Positions 28,238 to 39,408 of a stretch of DNA of 64,000 nt are shown piece by piece; the first letter of the stretch is position 1, and the number at the start of each line of letters is the position of its first letter. The notes below the pieces were generated by a model. It was not told the DNA's origin, ran no database searches, and saw only the letters and a program-made list of their open reading frames with translations. Source of the DNA: Acidithiobacillus sp. (lineage in GTDB: Bacteria; Pseudomonadota; Gammaproteobacteria; Acidithiobacillales; Acidithiobacillaceae); NCBI GenBank assembly GCA_028697715.1, contig JAQVDS010000011.1, positions 1-64,000 on the forward strand. Direction: 5' to 3'. A program made the position numbers and the translations under genes.

Positions 28238-28380
28238 ATTTTACCTGCTCCTGAGTCACACCTTTCCGGAGCGGCTACCATGGCGAGGAAATCGACAAAA
28301 GGCAAGCTTGCGGACACTTCTCAAGGCCATAAAAAGGTTCTATGCTGACCTTAAGTCCTGCAGCGAAGAAGGAGTCCGTT

Positions 28381-30891
28381 GTGATACGCAAACGCAGCAA
28401 GAGCGCTGAATGTACCCTTCCCCCCTTGGGCATGGATGCCGAGGCCCTTTGTCAGGACAGCCAACACTATCTCTTCCGCAGCCTGGGCGTTCCCGTCGCC
28501 GAAGCCACTGCCGGCAAGGTTGCGCGTAGCGTCTACACCGCCCTGGGCATGGCTTTGCGCGATCGCTTGGTAGAGCGCTGGAACCAAAGCGAAGAACGGC
28601 GCGCGGAAATGCGAGGGAAACGGGCGTTTTACCTGTCCCTGGAATTCCTGCTCGGACGCAGTCTGAACAATACCCTGCTCAACCTTGGACTCGAAGAGGC
28701 TGCCGAAACAGCCCTGGCCTCCCAAGGCTGGAAATTGGCTGAACTGGCTGAAAAAGAGGCCGATGCCGGCCTCGGTAATGGCGGTCTTGGCCGCTTGGCT
28801 GCCTGTTTTCTCGACAGTTGCGCAAGCCTCGCTCTGCCGGTTACGGGATATGGCATCCGCTACGCTTATGGCATGTTCCGCCAAGAAATCGTCAATGGCG
28901 AGCAGGTCGAAGAGCCCGACCACTGGCTGAAAAATGGCTATCCCTGGGAGATCAGACGCCCAGAGCGGGTACGCCGCGTTTCCTATCGCGGGCGCAGCGA
29001 AGTCTATATCGACGCTGCCGGCAAAAATCGCTTTCGTTGGGTAGATACCCATGATGTCCTGGCTGTGCCCTACGACATCCCCATTCCCGGCTATGCCAAT
29101 GGCGTCGTCAATACCCTGCGCCTATGGCGCGCCGCCGCCACCGACGTCTTCGATCTGGGGGAATTCAATGCGGGGGCCTATCCCGAGGCGGTTGCCGCGA
29201 AAAACGCCGCCGAGCATATCAGCATGGTGCTCTACCCCAACGACAGTAGCGAAAACGGCAAGGAACTGCGTCTGCGCCAGCAGTATTTCCTCGCCTCCGC
29301 CAGCCTGCAGGATGTCCTGGCCGACTGGGTCGCAAAGCATGGGGAAAAATTCTCCCATTTTGCCGAGAAGCATGTCTTTCAGCTCAACGACACCCATCCC
29401 AGCATCTCGGTGGCCGAACTCATGCGTCTGTTGATCGACGAATACGGCCTGGACTGGGACGCCGCCTGGCAGATCACCAGCAGCACCATGGCCTACACCA
29501 ATCACACCCTGCTCCCCGAGGCGTTGGAGCGCTGGCCGGTGCGTCTCTTTCGCCAGCTCCTGCCGCGGGTGCTGGAGATCATCTACGAGATCAACGCGCG
29601 CTTTCTGCGCGAGGTGGCGCGCACCCACCCCGGTGACAGCGGCCTGCTCAGCCGTGTCTCATTGATCGAAGAAGGCCCGGACCCCATGGTACGCATGGCC
29701 AACCTAGCGGTGGTCGGGAGCTTTTCCGTCAATGGTGTTGCCGCGCTGCACACCGAGCTTCTGTGTCGGGAGTTGTTTCACGACTTCTACCAGCTCTGGC
29801 CGGAACGCTTCAACAATAAGACCAATGGCGTCACCCCGCGCCGCTGGCTGCAGTCTGCCAACCCCGAGTTATGCAAGCTGATCAGCGCTAAGATCGGCAG
29901 CGACTGGCAGCAGGACCTGGCCGGGCTACAGGCACTGGCGCCCTTTGCCGATGACAGTCGATTTCGCAAGAGCTGGGCCAAGGTCCGCGCCGCCAACAAA
30001 GCGGCACTCTTTGACGTCATCAGCGAGCAGACCGGGGTGGCAATGATCCCCGGCGCCCTGCTCGATACCCAAGTCAAACGTATCCACGAGTACAAGCGGC
30101 AGTTGCTCAACGCCCTGCATGTGGTACACCTCTACGATCGCATCAAGCGCGGCGATCTGGAAGGGTTCACGCCGCGCAATGTGCTTTTTGCCGGCAAGGC
30201 GGCGCCAGGGTATTTCATGGCCAAGCGCATCATTCGCTTCATCAACGAGATCGCTCGTACCATCGATGCCGATCCCGACACCGATGGGCTGTTGCGCGTG
30301 GTATTCCTGCCCGATTATCGGGTCTCACTGATGGAAAAGATCTGCACCGCCACCGATCTTTCTGAGCAGATTTCCACCGCTGGCAAGGAGGCATCGGGCA
30401 CCGGGAACATGAAATTCATGATGAACGGGGCATTGACGATCGGTACCTTGGATGGTGCCAACATCGAAATTCGTGAGGCCGTAGGTGCCGAGCACTTTTT
30501 TCTCTTTGGCCTGAATGCCGAGGAGGTCGCCCATCTGCACGCGCGGTATCAGCCGCAACACTTCGTCGATGCCGACCAGGATCTGGAGCGCGTCTTGCAG
30601 CTCATCCGCAGCGGCTATTTCAATCCCTACGATTTTGGCCTCTTTGATTGCCTGCTGGATGCTGTACTCTCTCCGCATGATCCCTGGATGGTGCTCGCCG
30701 ACTTCACCAGTTACAAGCAGAAGCAGCAAGAGGTCGCAGAACTATGGTGCGATCAGGACGAATGGCTGCGTTTCAGCATCCGCAATACGGCGGCGAGTGG
30801 GATCTTTTCCAGCGATCGAACCATCCGCGAATACAACGCCGATATCTGGCATCTGACGCCCCTGGTAGCGGAGGGCGCCAGTCTTGGCTAG
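28381..30891 (+). CDS. glgP: Glycogen/starch/alpha-glucan phosphorylase
   Basis: Breaks alpha-1,4-glucan to glucose-1-phosphate. The protein of about 836 residues spans the full GT35 fold: SLEFLLGRSL, DAGLGNGGLGRLAACFLDS, FQLNDTHPS, NGVTPRRWL, and the PLP-lysine segment EASGTGNMKFMMNGALTIGT. I preferred the GTG at 28381, which has GGAG 6 bases ahead. An in-frame ATG at 28342 is possible and overlaps the stop of a short upstream ORF. It is followed by gpmI in the same direction, consistent with feeding glycogen carbon into glycolysis. Confidence 0.93.
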   Translation: MIRKRSKSAECTLPPLGMDAEALCQDSQHYLFRSLGVPVAEATAGKVARSVYTALGMALRDRLVERWNQSEERRAEMRGKRAFYLSLEFLLGRSLNNTLLNLGLEEAAETALASQGWKLAELAEKEADAGLGNGGLGRLAACFLDSCASLALPVTGYGIRYAYGMFRQEIVNGEQVEEPDHWLKNGYPWEIRRPERVRRVSYRGRSEVYIDAAGKNRFRWVDTHDVLAVPYDIPIPGYANGVVNTLRLWRAAATDVFDLGEFNAGAYPEAVAAKNAAEHISMVLYPNDSSENGKELRLRQQYFLASASLQDVLADWVAKHGEKFSHFAEKHVFQLNDTHPSISVAELMRLLIDEYGLDWDAAWQITSSTMAYTNHTLLPEALERWPVRLFRQLLPRVLEIIYEINARFLREVARTHPGDSGLLSRVSLIEEGPDPMVRMANLAVVGSFSVNGVAALHTELLCRELFHDFYQLWPERFNNKTNGVTPRRWLQSANPELCKLISAKIGSDWQQDLAGLQALAPFADDSRFRKSWAKVRAANKAALFDVISEQTGVAMIPGALLDTQVKRIHEYKRQLLNALHVVHLYDRIKRGDLEGFTPRNVLFAGKAAPGYFMAKRIIRFINEIARTIDADPDTDGLLRVVFLPDYRVSLMEKICTATDLSEQISTAGKEASGTGNMKFMMNGALTIGTLDGANIEIREAVGAEHFFLFGLNAEEVAHLHARYQPQHFVDADQDLERVLQLIRSGYFNPYDFGLFDCLLDAVLSPHDPWMVLADFTSYKQKQQEVAELWCDQDEWLRFSIRNTAASGIFSSDRTIREYNADIWHLTPLVAEGASLG

Positions 30892-30928
30892 AATCCGCGG
30901 GTGTCGGAAAAGTTTGTGAAGGAGTCAG

Positions 30929-32458
30929 GTGAGTACATCGTCCGTTCGCCCTGTGGTATTGCTCATTCTCGATGGTTGGGGCTATCGCGAGGCGGCGGAA
31001 GATAACGCCATTGCGCTGGCTCATACGCCGCACTGGGATAGCTGGTGGAAAACCCACCCGCATGCCCTCTTACAGGCATCCGAGGCTTCGGTCGGCCTGC
31101 CCCGCGGGCAGATGGGCAACAGTGAGGTCGGGCACATCAACATCGGTGCCGGCCGGGTCGTCTATCAAGAGTACGAACGGATCAATCGTGCCATCGCCGA
31201 TGGCAGCTTCTACCAGAATGCCGCACTGGTGCAGGCCGTGGATGCGGCCCAGCAACGCGGCAAGGCGGTGCACATCCTCGGGCTGCTCTCTCCCGGTGGG
31301 GTACACTCCCACGAAGATCACCTGATCGCCGGCTTGCGCCTGGCGCGGGAGCGCGGCGCCGAGCGGGTCTATCTGCATGCCTTTCTCGACGGGCGGGACA
31401 CCGCTCCCCGCTCGGCAGCGGCATCCCTGCGGAAAGTAGAAGACGCTTTGGCGCGTAAGGGTGGGCGCCTCGCCACCCTCATCGGTCGCTACTATGCCAT
31501 GGACCGCGACCATCGCTGGGACCGCGTGCAAAAGGCCTACGATCTCATCACTCAGGGCCTTGGCACGGAATATCCGAGTGCCGAAGCCGCCCTGGAGGCG
31601 GCCTATACCCAAGTGGAAAGCGACGAGTTCGTACCTGCAGCGCGGATCGGACCCGCAGCGCGGGTAGAGGACGGCGATAGCATCGTCTTTCTCAATTTTC
31701 GTTCTGATCGCGCCCGCCAGATCACCCGCGCCTTTGTCGAGCCGGACTTCTCCGGCTTCCCGCGTGCGGTCGTGCCGAAACTCTCGGCCTTCGTCACCCT
31801 GACAGAGTACAGCGAGCAGCTGCCCGTGCAGGTAGCCTTTCCACCGAGTCGCTTGCGCAATACCTTTGGAGAGTGGATTTCCCGCTTTGGGATGCGGCAA
31901 CTGCGCATCGCCGAGACCGAGAAATATGCCCACGTGACGTTCTTTTTCAACGGTGGCGAAGAGCAGGTTTTTGAAGGGGAAGATCGCGTTCTCATTCCCT
32001 CGCCCAGCGTCGCCACCTATGATCTGCAGCCGGAAATGAGCGTACGGGACCTGGCGGATCGCCTCATTGCCGAGGTGCAGGCCGGTCAGCATGACGTCAT
32101 CATCTGCAACATTGCCAACCCCGATATGGTCGGACACAGCGGCAAACTGGAGGCCGCCAAGGTTGCGGTGGAGGCCGTAGATCAAGCCCTGGGCCGTATC
32201 GTGCCGGCGGTGCGGGCACGCGGTGGCGAGGTGCTGATCACCGCGGATCATGGCAATGTTGAACAAATGCTCGACCCGGAGACCGGCCAGGCACACACTG
32301 CGCATACCTGTAACCCTGTGCCCCTGCTCTATATTGGCCGCTCCGCCCGCCTGCAGGAAAGCGGCGCGCTGGAGGATCTCGCCCCCACGCTACTGCAACT
32401 GCTCGGCCTACCCAAGGCCCCGGAAATGAGCGGGAAAAGTCTCATCGAGCATACGTGA
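30929..32458 (+). CDS. gpmI: 2,3-bisphosphoglycerate-independent phosphoglycerate mutase
   Basis: Interconverts 3- and 2-phosphoglycerate. The 509-residue protein has LILDGWGYR with the metal-binding Asp, [13 protein letters not shown] with the phospho-acceptor Ser65, the [11 protein letters not shown] loop and the C-terminal TADHGN. The GTG start has AAGGAG 5 bases upstream. Its TGA overlaps the next gene's GTG, starting a four-gene run. Confidence 0.96.
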   Translation: MSTSSVRPVVLLILDGWGYREAAEDNAIALAHTPHWDSWWKTHPHALLQASEASVGLPRGQMGNSEVGHINIGAGRVVYQEYERINRAIADGSFYQNAALVQAVDAAQQRGKAVHILGLLSPGGVHSHEDHLIAGLRLARERGAERVYLHAFLDGRDTAPRSAAASLRKVEDALARKGGRLATLIGRYYAMDRDHRWDRVQKAYDLITQGLGTEYPSAEAALEAAYTQVESDEFVPAARIGPAARVEDGDSIVFLNFRSDRARQITRAFVEPDFSGFPRAVVPKLSAFVTLTEYSEQLPVQVAFPPSRLRNTFGEWISRFGMRQLRIAETEKYAHVTFFFNGGEEQVFEGEDRVLIPSPSVATYDLQPEMSVRDLADRLIAEVQAGQHDVIICNIANPDMVGHSGKLEAAKVAVEAVDQALGRIVPAVRARGGEVLITADHGNVEQMLDPETGQAHTAHTCNPVPLLYIGRSARLQESGALEDLAPTLLQLLGLPKAPEMSGKSLIEHT

Positions 32459-33873
32459 AGGATCTGACCCCCACTGCCGTCCTGCTGGGCAGCGCCCTTT
32501 TCTGGGTAGGCATCGGCCCCGCCCAGGCGAGCAATCTGCCACAGAAAATCCATGAGAACAGGGCCCGTTTGGAGTCCATCCACCAGAATGTGTCGGCGCT
32601 GCAGGCGCAGTTGGCTGATAAGCAGAAAACCCAGGCAGAGCTCCGTAGCGAGATCGCCCAACTCGACCAGCGTATCCAATCCACCCAGCGCCAGCTGCAA
32701 AGCATTCAGAAGCAGCGCCAGCAAACACAACAGGAAATCAGCGAACTGCAAGGTCAGATTGACAAGCTGCAACAAGAATTGCAAACGCAGAAAAAAATCC
32801 TCGCGGACCAGTTGCGCGCCGCCTACATGTTGGGTGGGGAAACCCCACTCGCGGTCTGGCTACAAACGGAAAAGCCGGCCGAAATTGGGCGCCTCAGCGT
32901 CTACTATCGGGCCTTGGCCAAGGCGCGTCTGGAATTGATCGCGAAGACGCAGACAACGAGCAAAGAGATCATCAAGACGCAAGAGCGGAAAAAGCAACAA
33001 GAGTCCCATCTCGCGCAACTGGCAGCGCAGACGCAACATCAGGAAACTACCCTGGAGGCCCAACGGAATCAGCATGCCACACTGGAAGAACAACTAGTGA
33101 AGCGCATTGCCGCCGATCAGGCCAAAATTGCCAATCTGCAAGCCAACGCCAACATTCTCAACGGCTTGGTGCAGCGGCTCTCGGTGCAGTACGCGCAGCA
33201 ACTGGCGGCGGAAAGGGCGGCGGCCGAGGCGGCGGCGCGCAAACGCGCGGCCGAACGTCTGGCGGCAGAACAAGCGGCGGCCCGCGCGGCTGCAGAACGG
33301 CGCGCTGCCGAGCGCGCCGCGGCGCAGGAGCGTGCCCGGATCGCGGCCCAAGCCGCCGCCGAGCAAAAACGTGCCGAACAACTGCAAAAAGAGCTGCATC
33401 AGCCTCCCCCGCCAACGCCGGTGCAAGCTCCGCCAATTGCGACGGTTCCCCCGGTTACGCCCAGTATCGCCCCGCCAGCCAGCGGCGCCGTTGGTCACGG
33501 TAGCTTTCCCCCTCCCGTCAGCGCGCCTGTGCGTCATCTCTTTGGCACGCCGCGGGTACAAGGCGGGCCGAACTGGCAGGGAATCACCTTTGCCGCGCCG
33601 GCGAGCACGCCGGTACACGCCATCGCCCCGGGCATGGTCCTATACGCCGGTCCGTTACGTGGTTATGGCGAGATCGTCATTGTCCAACAAGCCAATCTCG
33701 TTCTGGCCATTTACGGGCATCTGGCTAAGCCCGCCGTGCAGGTCGGCCAGAAGCTGCAAACCGGCAGCCTGGTAGGTACGGTCGGCAGCGGCGGTGAGAT
33801 GGGTGATGATGGCCTCTATCTCGAGATCCGCAGCCAGGGTCACCCGGTCAACCCATTGAATTTCATTCGCTAG
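32455..33873 (+). CDS. envC: EnvC-like murein hydrolase activator
   Basis: A periplasmic activator of cell-division amidases. A signal peptide (about 1-27, ending AQAS) is followed by a long coiled coil rich in Q, E, K and A (30-300) and a Pro-rich linker. A C-terminal LytM/M23 domain (about 350-472) ends the protein. Zinc ligands of active M23 peptidases are missing: the HxxxD region reads GPNWQGITF and the usual LHFE is LYLEI. It should therefore bind and activate an amidase rather than cut peptides. The GTG start overlaps the gpmI stop. Gene order gpmI-envC-ctpA is common in proteobacteria. Confidence 0.88.
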   Translation: MKDLTPTAVLLGSALFWVGIGPAQASNLPQKIHENRARLESIHQNVSALQAQLADKQKTQAELRSEIAQLDQRIQSTQRQLQSIQKQRQQTQQEISELQGQIDKLQQELQTQKKILADQLRAAYMLGGETPLAVWLQTEKPAEIGRLSVYYRALAKARLELIAKTQTTSKEIIKTQERKKQQESHLAQLAAQTQHQETTLEAQRNQHATLEEQLVKRIAADQAKIANLQANANILNGLVQRLSVQYAQQLAAERAAAEAAARKRAAERLAAEQAAARAAAERRAAERAAAQERARIAAQAAAEQKRAEQLQKELHQPPPPTPVQAPPIATVPPVTPSIAPPASGAVGHGSFPPPVSAPVRHLFGTPRVQGGPNWQGITFAAPASTPVHAIAPGMVLYAGPLRGYGEIVIVQQANLVLAIYGHLAKPAVQVGQKLQTGSLVGTVGSGGEMGDDGLYLEIRSQGHPVNPLNFIR

Positions 33874-33896
33874 CAGTGCAAGGTTCTGGAGCCATG

Positions 33897-35312
33897 ATGA
33901 CGACGCGCATCCTGCAAATCTGTTTACCCGTCCTGACTATCGCGGTCATGGCTCTGGGTCCGGTTCCTGCCCGGGCAGACGAGAGTCAGACCATTCCCCT
34001 CAAGGAAATCCAGACGTTCAGTCAGGTCTTTGCGCTGATCAAGTCGGACTACGTCGCTCCCAGCTCCGACCAGAAACTGATGCAAGGGGCCATCGCCGGC
34101 ATGGTACATGCCCTCGATCCGCATTCCGCCTATCTCACTCCCAAGGAATGGAAACAGATGCAGGTCTTTACCGATGGCCGTTTTGGTGGCGTGGGCATCG
34201 AGATCACCCCGGATCATGGGCTCTTGCGGGTGGTCACGCCCATCGACGGTACGCCTGCCGCGCGGGCAGGGATTCGTGCTGGCGATCTCATCATCAAGAT
34301 CAATGGCAAAGCGGTTGAGGGTCTGGGCCTGCAGAAGGCGGTGGACGAGATGCGTGGCAAGCCGGGTAGCCAGGTCAGTCTCACCCTGCTGCGACCGCAC
34401 AGCAACATCCCCCTGCAAGTCACCCTGACGCGCGCCATCATCAAGGTTCAGAGCGTGCGCTACCAGATGATCGCCCCCGACTACGGCTACCTGCGCATCA
34501 GCCAGTTCCAGGATAACACCGGCAATGCCGTGCAGGCGGCCGTCAAACAGCTCGAAAAAGATGCCAATGGCAAACTGAAAGGACTCATTCTCGATTTGCG
34601 CAACAACCCGGGTGGGGTGCTGCAGGCGGGGGTGGAAACCGCCGACACCTTCCTGAATCAGGGGCTGATCGTCTACACCAAGGGCCGCACCGGGAACAGT
34701 GACATGCGCTTTCGCGCCCATGGTCCCGACCTGTTGCATGGCGCCCCCGTGATCGTATTGATTAACGGGGGGACGGCCTCCGCTGCGGAAATCGTGACCG
34801 GCGCCCTCAAGGATGATGGCCGCGCTTTGGTGCTCGGCAGTCGCAGCTTTGGCAAGGGTTCCGTGCAATCCGTCATCCCTCTGGATAACGGCGGGGCACT
34901 CAAACTGACCACGGCGCTCTACTACACGCCAGCTGGCTGTTCCATTCAGGGGCAAGGAATCGTCCCCAACGTCGCCATCGTCCCCAGCAACCCGGAAGAG
35001 CGGCAAATCGATGCCGCTTTGCTCAAGGAATCGGAATTGGAGGGAATGCTCCAAGCGCCGGACCAGTGCCAGAAGGTTCAGCCACAGTTCCAGATTGCGG
35101 AGCCGACGCCGACCGCCACCACTCAGCAAAAGCAGACGCCGTCCGAGGGTCCGGATCTCGCCACCGATTTTGTGCTGCGCAAGGCCCTGGAGATTCTGCA
35201 GGGCGATGCCGTAGGGGTGATACAGGATGGGAAGTCGGTAAAAAAAGTCATCCCATTACCGACTTATCCCAGTCGGGATAAAAATGCCGACGCCAAGGTC
35301 AAAGCTGCCTGA
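33897..35312 (+). CDS. ctpA: C-terminal processing protease (S41, CtpA)
   Basis: A secreted serine protease acting on envelope proteins in the periplasm. The signal peptide (to PARA) is followed by a PDZ domain (about 85-170, FGGVGIEI and RAGIRAGDLI). The S41 core has GGTASAAEI with Ser295 and FGKGSVQ with Lys320, the expected 25-residue spacing of the Ser-Lys dyad. The ATG at 33897 has GGAG 5 bases upstream. An adjacent ATG at 33894 is too close to it. It lies in the run with envC, whose partner amidases or endopeptidases it may help regulate. Confidence 0.92.
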   Translation: MTTRILQICLPVLTIAVMALGPVPARADESQTIPLKEIQTFSQVFALIKSDYVAPSSDQKLMQGAIAGMVHALDPHSAYLTPKEWKQMQVFTDGRFGGVGIEITPDHGLLRVVTPIDGTPAARAGIRAGDLIIKINGKAVEGLGLQKAVDEMRGKPGSQVSLTLLRPHSNIPLQVTLTRAIIKVQSVRYQMIAPDYGYLRISQFQDNTGNAVQAAVKQLEKDANGKLKGLILDLRNNPGGVLQAGVETADTFLNQGLIVYTKGRTGNSDMRFRAHGPDLLHGAPVIVLINGGTASAAEIVTGALKDDGRALVLGSRSFGKGSVQSVIPLDNGGALKLTTALYYTPAGCSIQGQGIVPNVAIVPSNPEERQIDAALLKESELEGMLQAPDQCQKVQPQFQIAEPTPTATTQQKQTPSEGPDLATDFVLRKALEILQGDAVGVIQDGKSVKKVIPLPTYPSRDKNADAKVKAA

Positions 35313-35906
35313 GTGAGAATGCAGGGGGAGAAGGTGGCGCCGGTACCGAAAGTAGTCATTCCGATTGCCGATGGTTGCGAGGAAATGGAGGTGGTAATTT
35401 GCGCCGACATCCTGCGCCGCGCCGGCGCGGAGGTCTGTCTGGCCGGAGTGGATGGCACGCGTGCGGTCACCGCCTCGCGCGGCGTGCGCCTCCTGCCGGA
35501 TTGCAGTTGGAGCGAATGTGCCGATACGCCAATGGATCTGCTACTGCTCCCCGGCGGTGCGGGTGGGGTGGAGCGCCTGCGGCAATCCGCCAGCCTGCGC
35601 AATAAAATCATCGAGCGTAGCGCCGGTGCTGAGAGAGTCGCGGCCATTTGTGCCGCTCCCTCTTTGCTTGCCGAGCTGGACGTACTGCGTGACAAAAAAG
35701 TGACCAGTTATCCCGGCGCCCTCGATCCGCAGAGCAAAGACTATCAATTTCAGACCGCGACCGTCGTTGTCGATGGTTCGCTTACCAGTTCTCGCGGTCC
35801 GGGGACCGCGATGGACTTCGCTCTCGACCTCGTCGTCCAGCTCTTTGGCCGGGAACGGGGAATGGCGGTGGAAACGGCCTTGCAAAGGCCGTCGGTTTAC
35901 CTTTGA
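35313..35906 (+). CDS. DJ-1/PfpI family protein (YajL-like)
   Basis: About 190 residues with the class I glutamine-amidotransferase-like fold: VVIPIADGCEEME with the conserved Glu, LLLPGGAGG, and the nucleophile elbow AICAAPS with Cys113. Family members act on glyoxal-modified molecules or as redox-dependent chaperones, and the exact activity is unclear. The GTG at 35313 directly follows the ctpA stop. A GTG at 35334 behind AGGGGGAG is an alternative, so the first seven residues are uncertain. Confidence 0.85.
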   Translation: MRMQGEKVAPVPKVVIPIADGCEEMEVVICADILRRAGAEVCLAGVDGTRAVTASRGVRLLPDCSWSECADTPMDLLLLPGGAGGVERLRQSASLRNKIIERSAGAERVAAICAAPSLLAELDVLRDKKVTSYPGALDPQSKDYQFQTATVVVDGSLTSSRGPGTAMDFALDLVVQLFGRERGMAVETALQRPSVYL

Positions 35907-35955
35907 TCCATCCCCATGGATAATGCTTCGTCTCAATCAAACTGAAGGAAAACGC

Positions 35956-36732
35956 ATGAAACTTCGCGCAGTTGTTCTCGCCGGCATGGTCGGTGCTTTC
36001 TCTCTGCCCGTATTCGCTGCGCCAGCGGCCACCGTCAATGGTCATGCCATCGACAACAGCCAGGTGCAGGAAATCATGAGCATGAGCCCGGATCTCGCGA
36101 AAGAGCCCAATGCTCGCGAGCAGGTCATTCAAAATCTTGTCAACATGGAACTGCTGTCGCAGTATGCGGATCAGCACGGCCTGGCCCAGTCCGCCGACGT
36201 GCAGGAGCGCCTGAGCCTGGCCAAGCGGCAGATCCTAGCGGACGCCGCGGTCGAATCCTATGTCAAGGCCCATCCCGTTTCCCAGACCGACATTCAGAAT
36301 GCCTACAACAAATTCGTCGCGGCCATGGGCAAGAAGGAATATGAAGTGCGCCACATCCTGGTGAAGACCAAGGCTGAGGCCGACAAGATCATGGCGGATC
36401 TGAAGTCAGGCCAGAAGTTCTCCAAACTTGCCGAAAAGTACTCCATCGACAAGGGTAGTGCCGCGCACGGTGGCGAGCTCGGCTGGATCGTTCCCGGCAT
36501 GGTGGTACCACCCTTCGCGCAGGCCGTGGAAACGGCGCCCATCGACAAGCCCGTGGGTCCGGTACAGACCCAATTTGGTTACCACATTATCGAAGTGCAG
36601 GCTACCCGACCGGTCACTCCGCCTTCCTTGAGCTCCATGCAGGACCGTATCAAGGCCCAGCTGCAGCAGCAGGAGGCTGCCAAGTTCGTATCGGATCTGC
36701 GGAGCAAGGCTACCATCAACATCACCAAGTAA
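35956..36732 (+). CDS. Periplasmic parvulin-type peptidyl-prolyl isomerase
   Basis: A 258-residue chaperone-isomerase. A signal peptide (to VFAAPA) is followed by a SurA/PrsA-like N-terminal helical region and a rotamase domain (about 125-220) with EVRHILVKT, FSKLAEKYSID, GELGWIVPG and FGYHIIEV. It should assist folding of exported proteins. AAGGAA lies before the ATG at 35956. A terminator follows the gene. Confidence 0.9.
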   Translation: MKLRAVVLAGMVGAFSLPVFAAPAATVNGHAIDNSQVQEIMSMSPDLAKEPNAREQVIQNLVNMELLSQYADQHGLAQSADVQERLSLAKRQILADAAVESYVKAHPVSQTDIQNAYNKFVAAMGKKEYEVRHILVKTKAEADKIMADLKSGQKFSKLAEKYSIDKGSAAHGGELGWIVPGMVVPPFAQAVETAPIDKPVGPVQTQFGYHIIEVQATRPVTPPSLSSMQDRIKAQLQQQEAAKFVSDLRSKATINITK

Positions 36733-36756
36733 TTCTTCGTTACTCTGGCGCTGCAG

Positions 36757-36790
36757 GGGCCGAAGGGGTTTCTCTTCGGCCCTTTGCCTT
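36757..36790 (+). terminator. Probable rho-independent terminator
   Basis: A 9-bp stem GGGCCGAAG/CTTCGGCCC (36757-36765 with 36774-36782) is followed by TTTGCCTT. The T run is short, so efficiency is uncertain. It separates the isomerase gene from clpS. Confidence 0.7.
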
Positions 36791-36846
36791 GCCTGTAGCC
36801 GGATCAGGCGCCACAATGAATGGAGAGAGTTTTTGGGAGTACTGGT

Positions 36847-37155
36847 GTGGCAACGCGAAGAAATCCTCAGCAACCCGTCCTGGAGCGGCAAACGCAGATC
36901 CGCGAGCCGCGCTTGTATCGGGTCTGTCTGCTCAACGATGACTTCACTCCCATGGACTACGTGGTACGCATCCTCGAAGAATACTTTCACAAGAGCCACG
37001 AAGAAGCCTTCCAGATCATGATGGAGGTGCACAATCATGGCAAAGGCATCTGTGGGGTCTACCCCTTTGATCTCGCGGAAACCAAGGTCACCCTGGTCAC
37101 GGCTGATGCCCGTCAGCATCAGCATCCCTTGCGCTGTACCATGGAAAAGGAGTGA
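36847..37155 (+). CDS. clpS: ClpS adaptor protein
   Basis: Small adaptor that hands N-degron substrates to ClpA. The 102 residues contain LYRVCLLNDDFTPMDYV, with the substrate-binding pocket residues, and a C-terminal KVTLVTADARQHQHPL. The GTG at 36847 has GGGAG 7 bases upstream and gives the usual family length. An ATG at 36820 would add nine residues. ClpA begins 3 bases after the stop. Confidence 0.93.
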   Translation: MATRRNPQQPVLERQTQIREPRLYRVCLLNDDFTPMDYVVRILEEYFHKSHEEAFQIMMEVHNHGKGICGVYPFDLAETKVTLVTADARQHQHPLRCTMEKE

Positions 37156-37158
37156 GCG

Positions 37159-39408
37159 ATGATCGACAAGCCCTTGGAACAGTCCATCAATCAGGCATTT
37201 CAGACGGCGCGCGAATTTGGGCATGAGTATGCCTCAGTCGAGCATCTGCTGCTGGCCTTGCTCGACAACCCGGCCAGCCAAGAGGTACTGGATGCCTGCG
37301 GTGCCGATCGCAAGCGCCTCGGGCGCGAGCTCAGAGGATTCCTGAGCAAGAAAATTCCCTCCCTGGGACAGGCCGGCACCGTCAACAGTCAGCCATCCAT
37401 CGGCTTTCAGCGGGTGATTCAGCGTGCCCTCTATCATGTGCAGTCGGCGGGAAAAGATGCGGTCACCGGTGCCAACGTATTGGTCGCTCTCTTCGCTGAG
37501 CGGGAATCCCATGCGGTGTATTTTCTGCAGAAGGAACATGTGTCGCGGATGGATGTGGTTACGTACCTTGCCCATGGGCATCAGCGCGACGATAGCCAGG
37601 AAGAAGGTGAAGAACCAGAAACCGAGAAAGAGCAGAACAAGTCCGGCAAGGATCCGCTGTCTGCGTATACACGCAATCTCAACGCCCTGGCCCGGGCTGG
37701 GCGCATCGATCCGCTCATTGGCCGCGCCCATGAATTGGAGCGCGCGTTGCAGATCCTTGCCCGCAGACGGAAGAACAACCCGCTCTTCGTGGGTGAGCCC
37801 GGGGTCGGCAAGACGGCTATCGTCGAGGGTTTGGCACGTGCCATCGTCTACGGCAACGTGCCGGAGATTCTGGAAAACGCCACCATCTATGCCCTCGATA
37901 TGGGTGCCCTGATCGCCGGCTCCCGCTATCGTGGCGACTTCGAGGAGCGCCTCAAGGCGGTGCTCAAGGCCCTACAACGACAACCCAAGGCCATCCTTTT
38001 CATTGACGAAATCCACACTATCGTCGGTGCCGGTGCCGTTTCCGGGGGGGCCATGGATGCCTCCAACCTGCTCAAACCCGCCCTGGCGGCAGGGGAGCTG
38101 AAGTGTATCGGTGCTACTACCTACCAGGAGTTCCGTCAGCATTTTGAGAAAGACCGCGCCCTCAGTCGACGCTTTCAGAAGATCGACGTACCCGAGCCGA
38201 GCCCGGATGAGGCGGTCGAGGTGCTCCGTGGACTCAAACGGCACTTCGAGAATCACCACCACCTGCGCTATACCGACGCCGCCTTGCGCGCAGCCGTGGA
38301 ATTGTCCATCAAGCATATCCACGACCGGCACCTGCCCGACAAGGCCATCGACGTCATCGATGAGGTTGGCGCCGCCCAGGCCCTGCTCCCGCCGTCGCGG
38401 CGCAAGAAGAGCATCGGCGTTCATGACATCGAGGAGATGGTGGCCAAAATGGCACGTATCCCGGGCAAGTCAGTCTCTCTCGACGACCGCACGGCACTGA
38501 AGAACCTCGAACGCGACCTGGGGCTGGTGATCTTTGGTCAGGATCGTGCCATCCGCGAGCTGAGCGCGGCCATCAAGCTCTCCCGCGCGGGGCTGCGGCA
38601 CGCGGAGAAACCGATTGCTGCCTTCCTCTTCTCCGGCCCCACGGGCGTCGGCAAAACCGAGCTGACCCGGCAGCTGGCACAGCTTTTGGGTATTCCCTTG
38701 CTGCGCTTCGATATGAGCGAGTATATGGAGCGGCATAGCGTGTCCCGCCTCATTGGCGCACCGCCCGGCTATGTGGGCTACGACCAGTCTGGTCTGCTCA
38801 GCGATGCGATTTTGAAGCAGCCGCATGCCGTTCTGCTCCTCGATGAAATCGAAAAGGCGCACCCGGATATCTTCAACGTGCTCCTGCAAGTGATGGATCA
38901 TGGCAAACTCACCGATGCCAGCGGTCGGCAAGTGGATTTCCGCCAGGTGATCCTGGTCATGACCACCAATGCCGGCGCTGAGGAACAGGGAAAGACAGCG
39001 ATCGGCTTCGTCCAGAAGGCGAACGAAACCGGCAAGGAAATGGAGAGCATTCGGCGGATCTTCGCGCCTGAATTCCGCAACCGCCTCGACGCCATCGTGC
39101 CCTTCTCACCTCTGGCGCGGGAGGACATTCTGCACGTGGTCGACAAGCTGCTCATGGAACTGGATGAACAGCTCCTGCAGAAGGGATATAGCCTGGAGGT
39201 CAGCAGCGAGCTGCGCGACTGGCTGGCGAAGAAGGGCTACGATCCGCTCATGGGTGCGCGACCGATGGCGCGTCTGATTCAGGAGGAACTAAAAAAACCG
39301 CTGGCGGAACACATCCTCTTTGGCGATCTCCCCAAGGGCACGCAGATCAGTGCAACGCTGGAAGGAGATAAGGTCGTCCTGCGTCTCCCCGAGACCGCTC
39401 CCGCCTAA
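37159..39408 (+). CDS. clpA: ATP-dependent Clp protease ATPase subunit ClpA
   Basis: A double AAA+ unfoldase working with ClpP. After the N-terminal repeat domain (1-145) come the first AAA module with Walker A GEPGVGKT and Walker B LFIDEIH, and the second with GPTGVGKT and [12 protein letters not shown]. The ClpP-docking IGF loop is seen in TAIGFVQK. At 749 residues it matches E. coli ClpA (758). It lacks the middle coiled coil of ClpB. It lies directly behind clpS. Confidence 0.96.
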   Translation: MIDKPLEQSINQAFQTAREFGHEYASVEHLLLALLDNPASQEVLDACGADRKRLGRELRGFLSKKIPSLGQAGTVNSQPSIGFQRVIQRALYHVQSAGKDAVTGANVLVALFAERESHAVYFLQKEHVSRMDVVTYLAHGHQRDDSQEEGEEPETEKEQNKSGKDPLSAYTRNLNALARAGRIDPLIGRAHELERALQILARRRKNNPLFVGEPGVGKTAIVEGLARAIVYGNVPEILENATIYALDMGALIAGSRYRGDFEERLKAVLKALQRQPKAILFIDEIHTIVGAGAVSGGAMDASNLLKPALAAGELKCIGATTYQEFRQHFEKDRALSRRFQKIDVPEPSPDEAVEVLRGLKRHFENHHHLRYTDAALRAAVELSIKHIHDRHLPDKAIDVIDEVGAAQALLPPSRRKKSIGVHDIEEMVAKMARIPGKSVSLDDRTALKNLERDLGLVIFGQDRAIRELSAAIKLSRAGLRHAEKPIAAFLFSGPTGVGKTELTRQLAQLLGIPLLRFDMSEYMERHSVSRLIGAPPGYVGYDQSGLLSDAILKQPHAVLLLDEIEKAHPDIFNVLLQVMDHGKLTDASGRQVDFRQVILVMTTNAGAEEQGKTAIGFVQKANETGKEMESIRRIFAPEFRNRLDAIVPFSPLAREDILHVVDKLLMELDEQLLQKGYSLEVSSELRDWLAKKGYDPLMGARPMARLIQEELKKPLAEHILFGDLPKGTQISATLEGDKVVLRLPETAPA

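Noticed and set aside
31070-32305. 411-codon minus-strand frame inside gpmI
   Set aside because: Shadow of a strongly conserved gene in GC-rich DNA; no domain seen.
33924-35129. 401-codon minus-strand frame inside ctpA
   Set aside because: Shadow frame; the opposite strand has a complete protease with catalytic residues.
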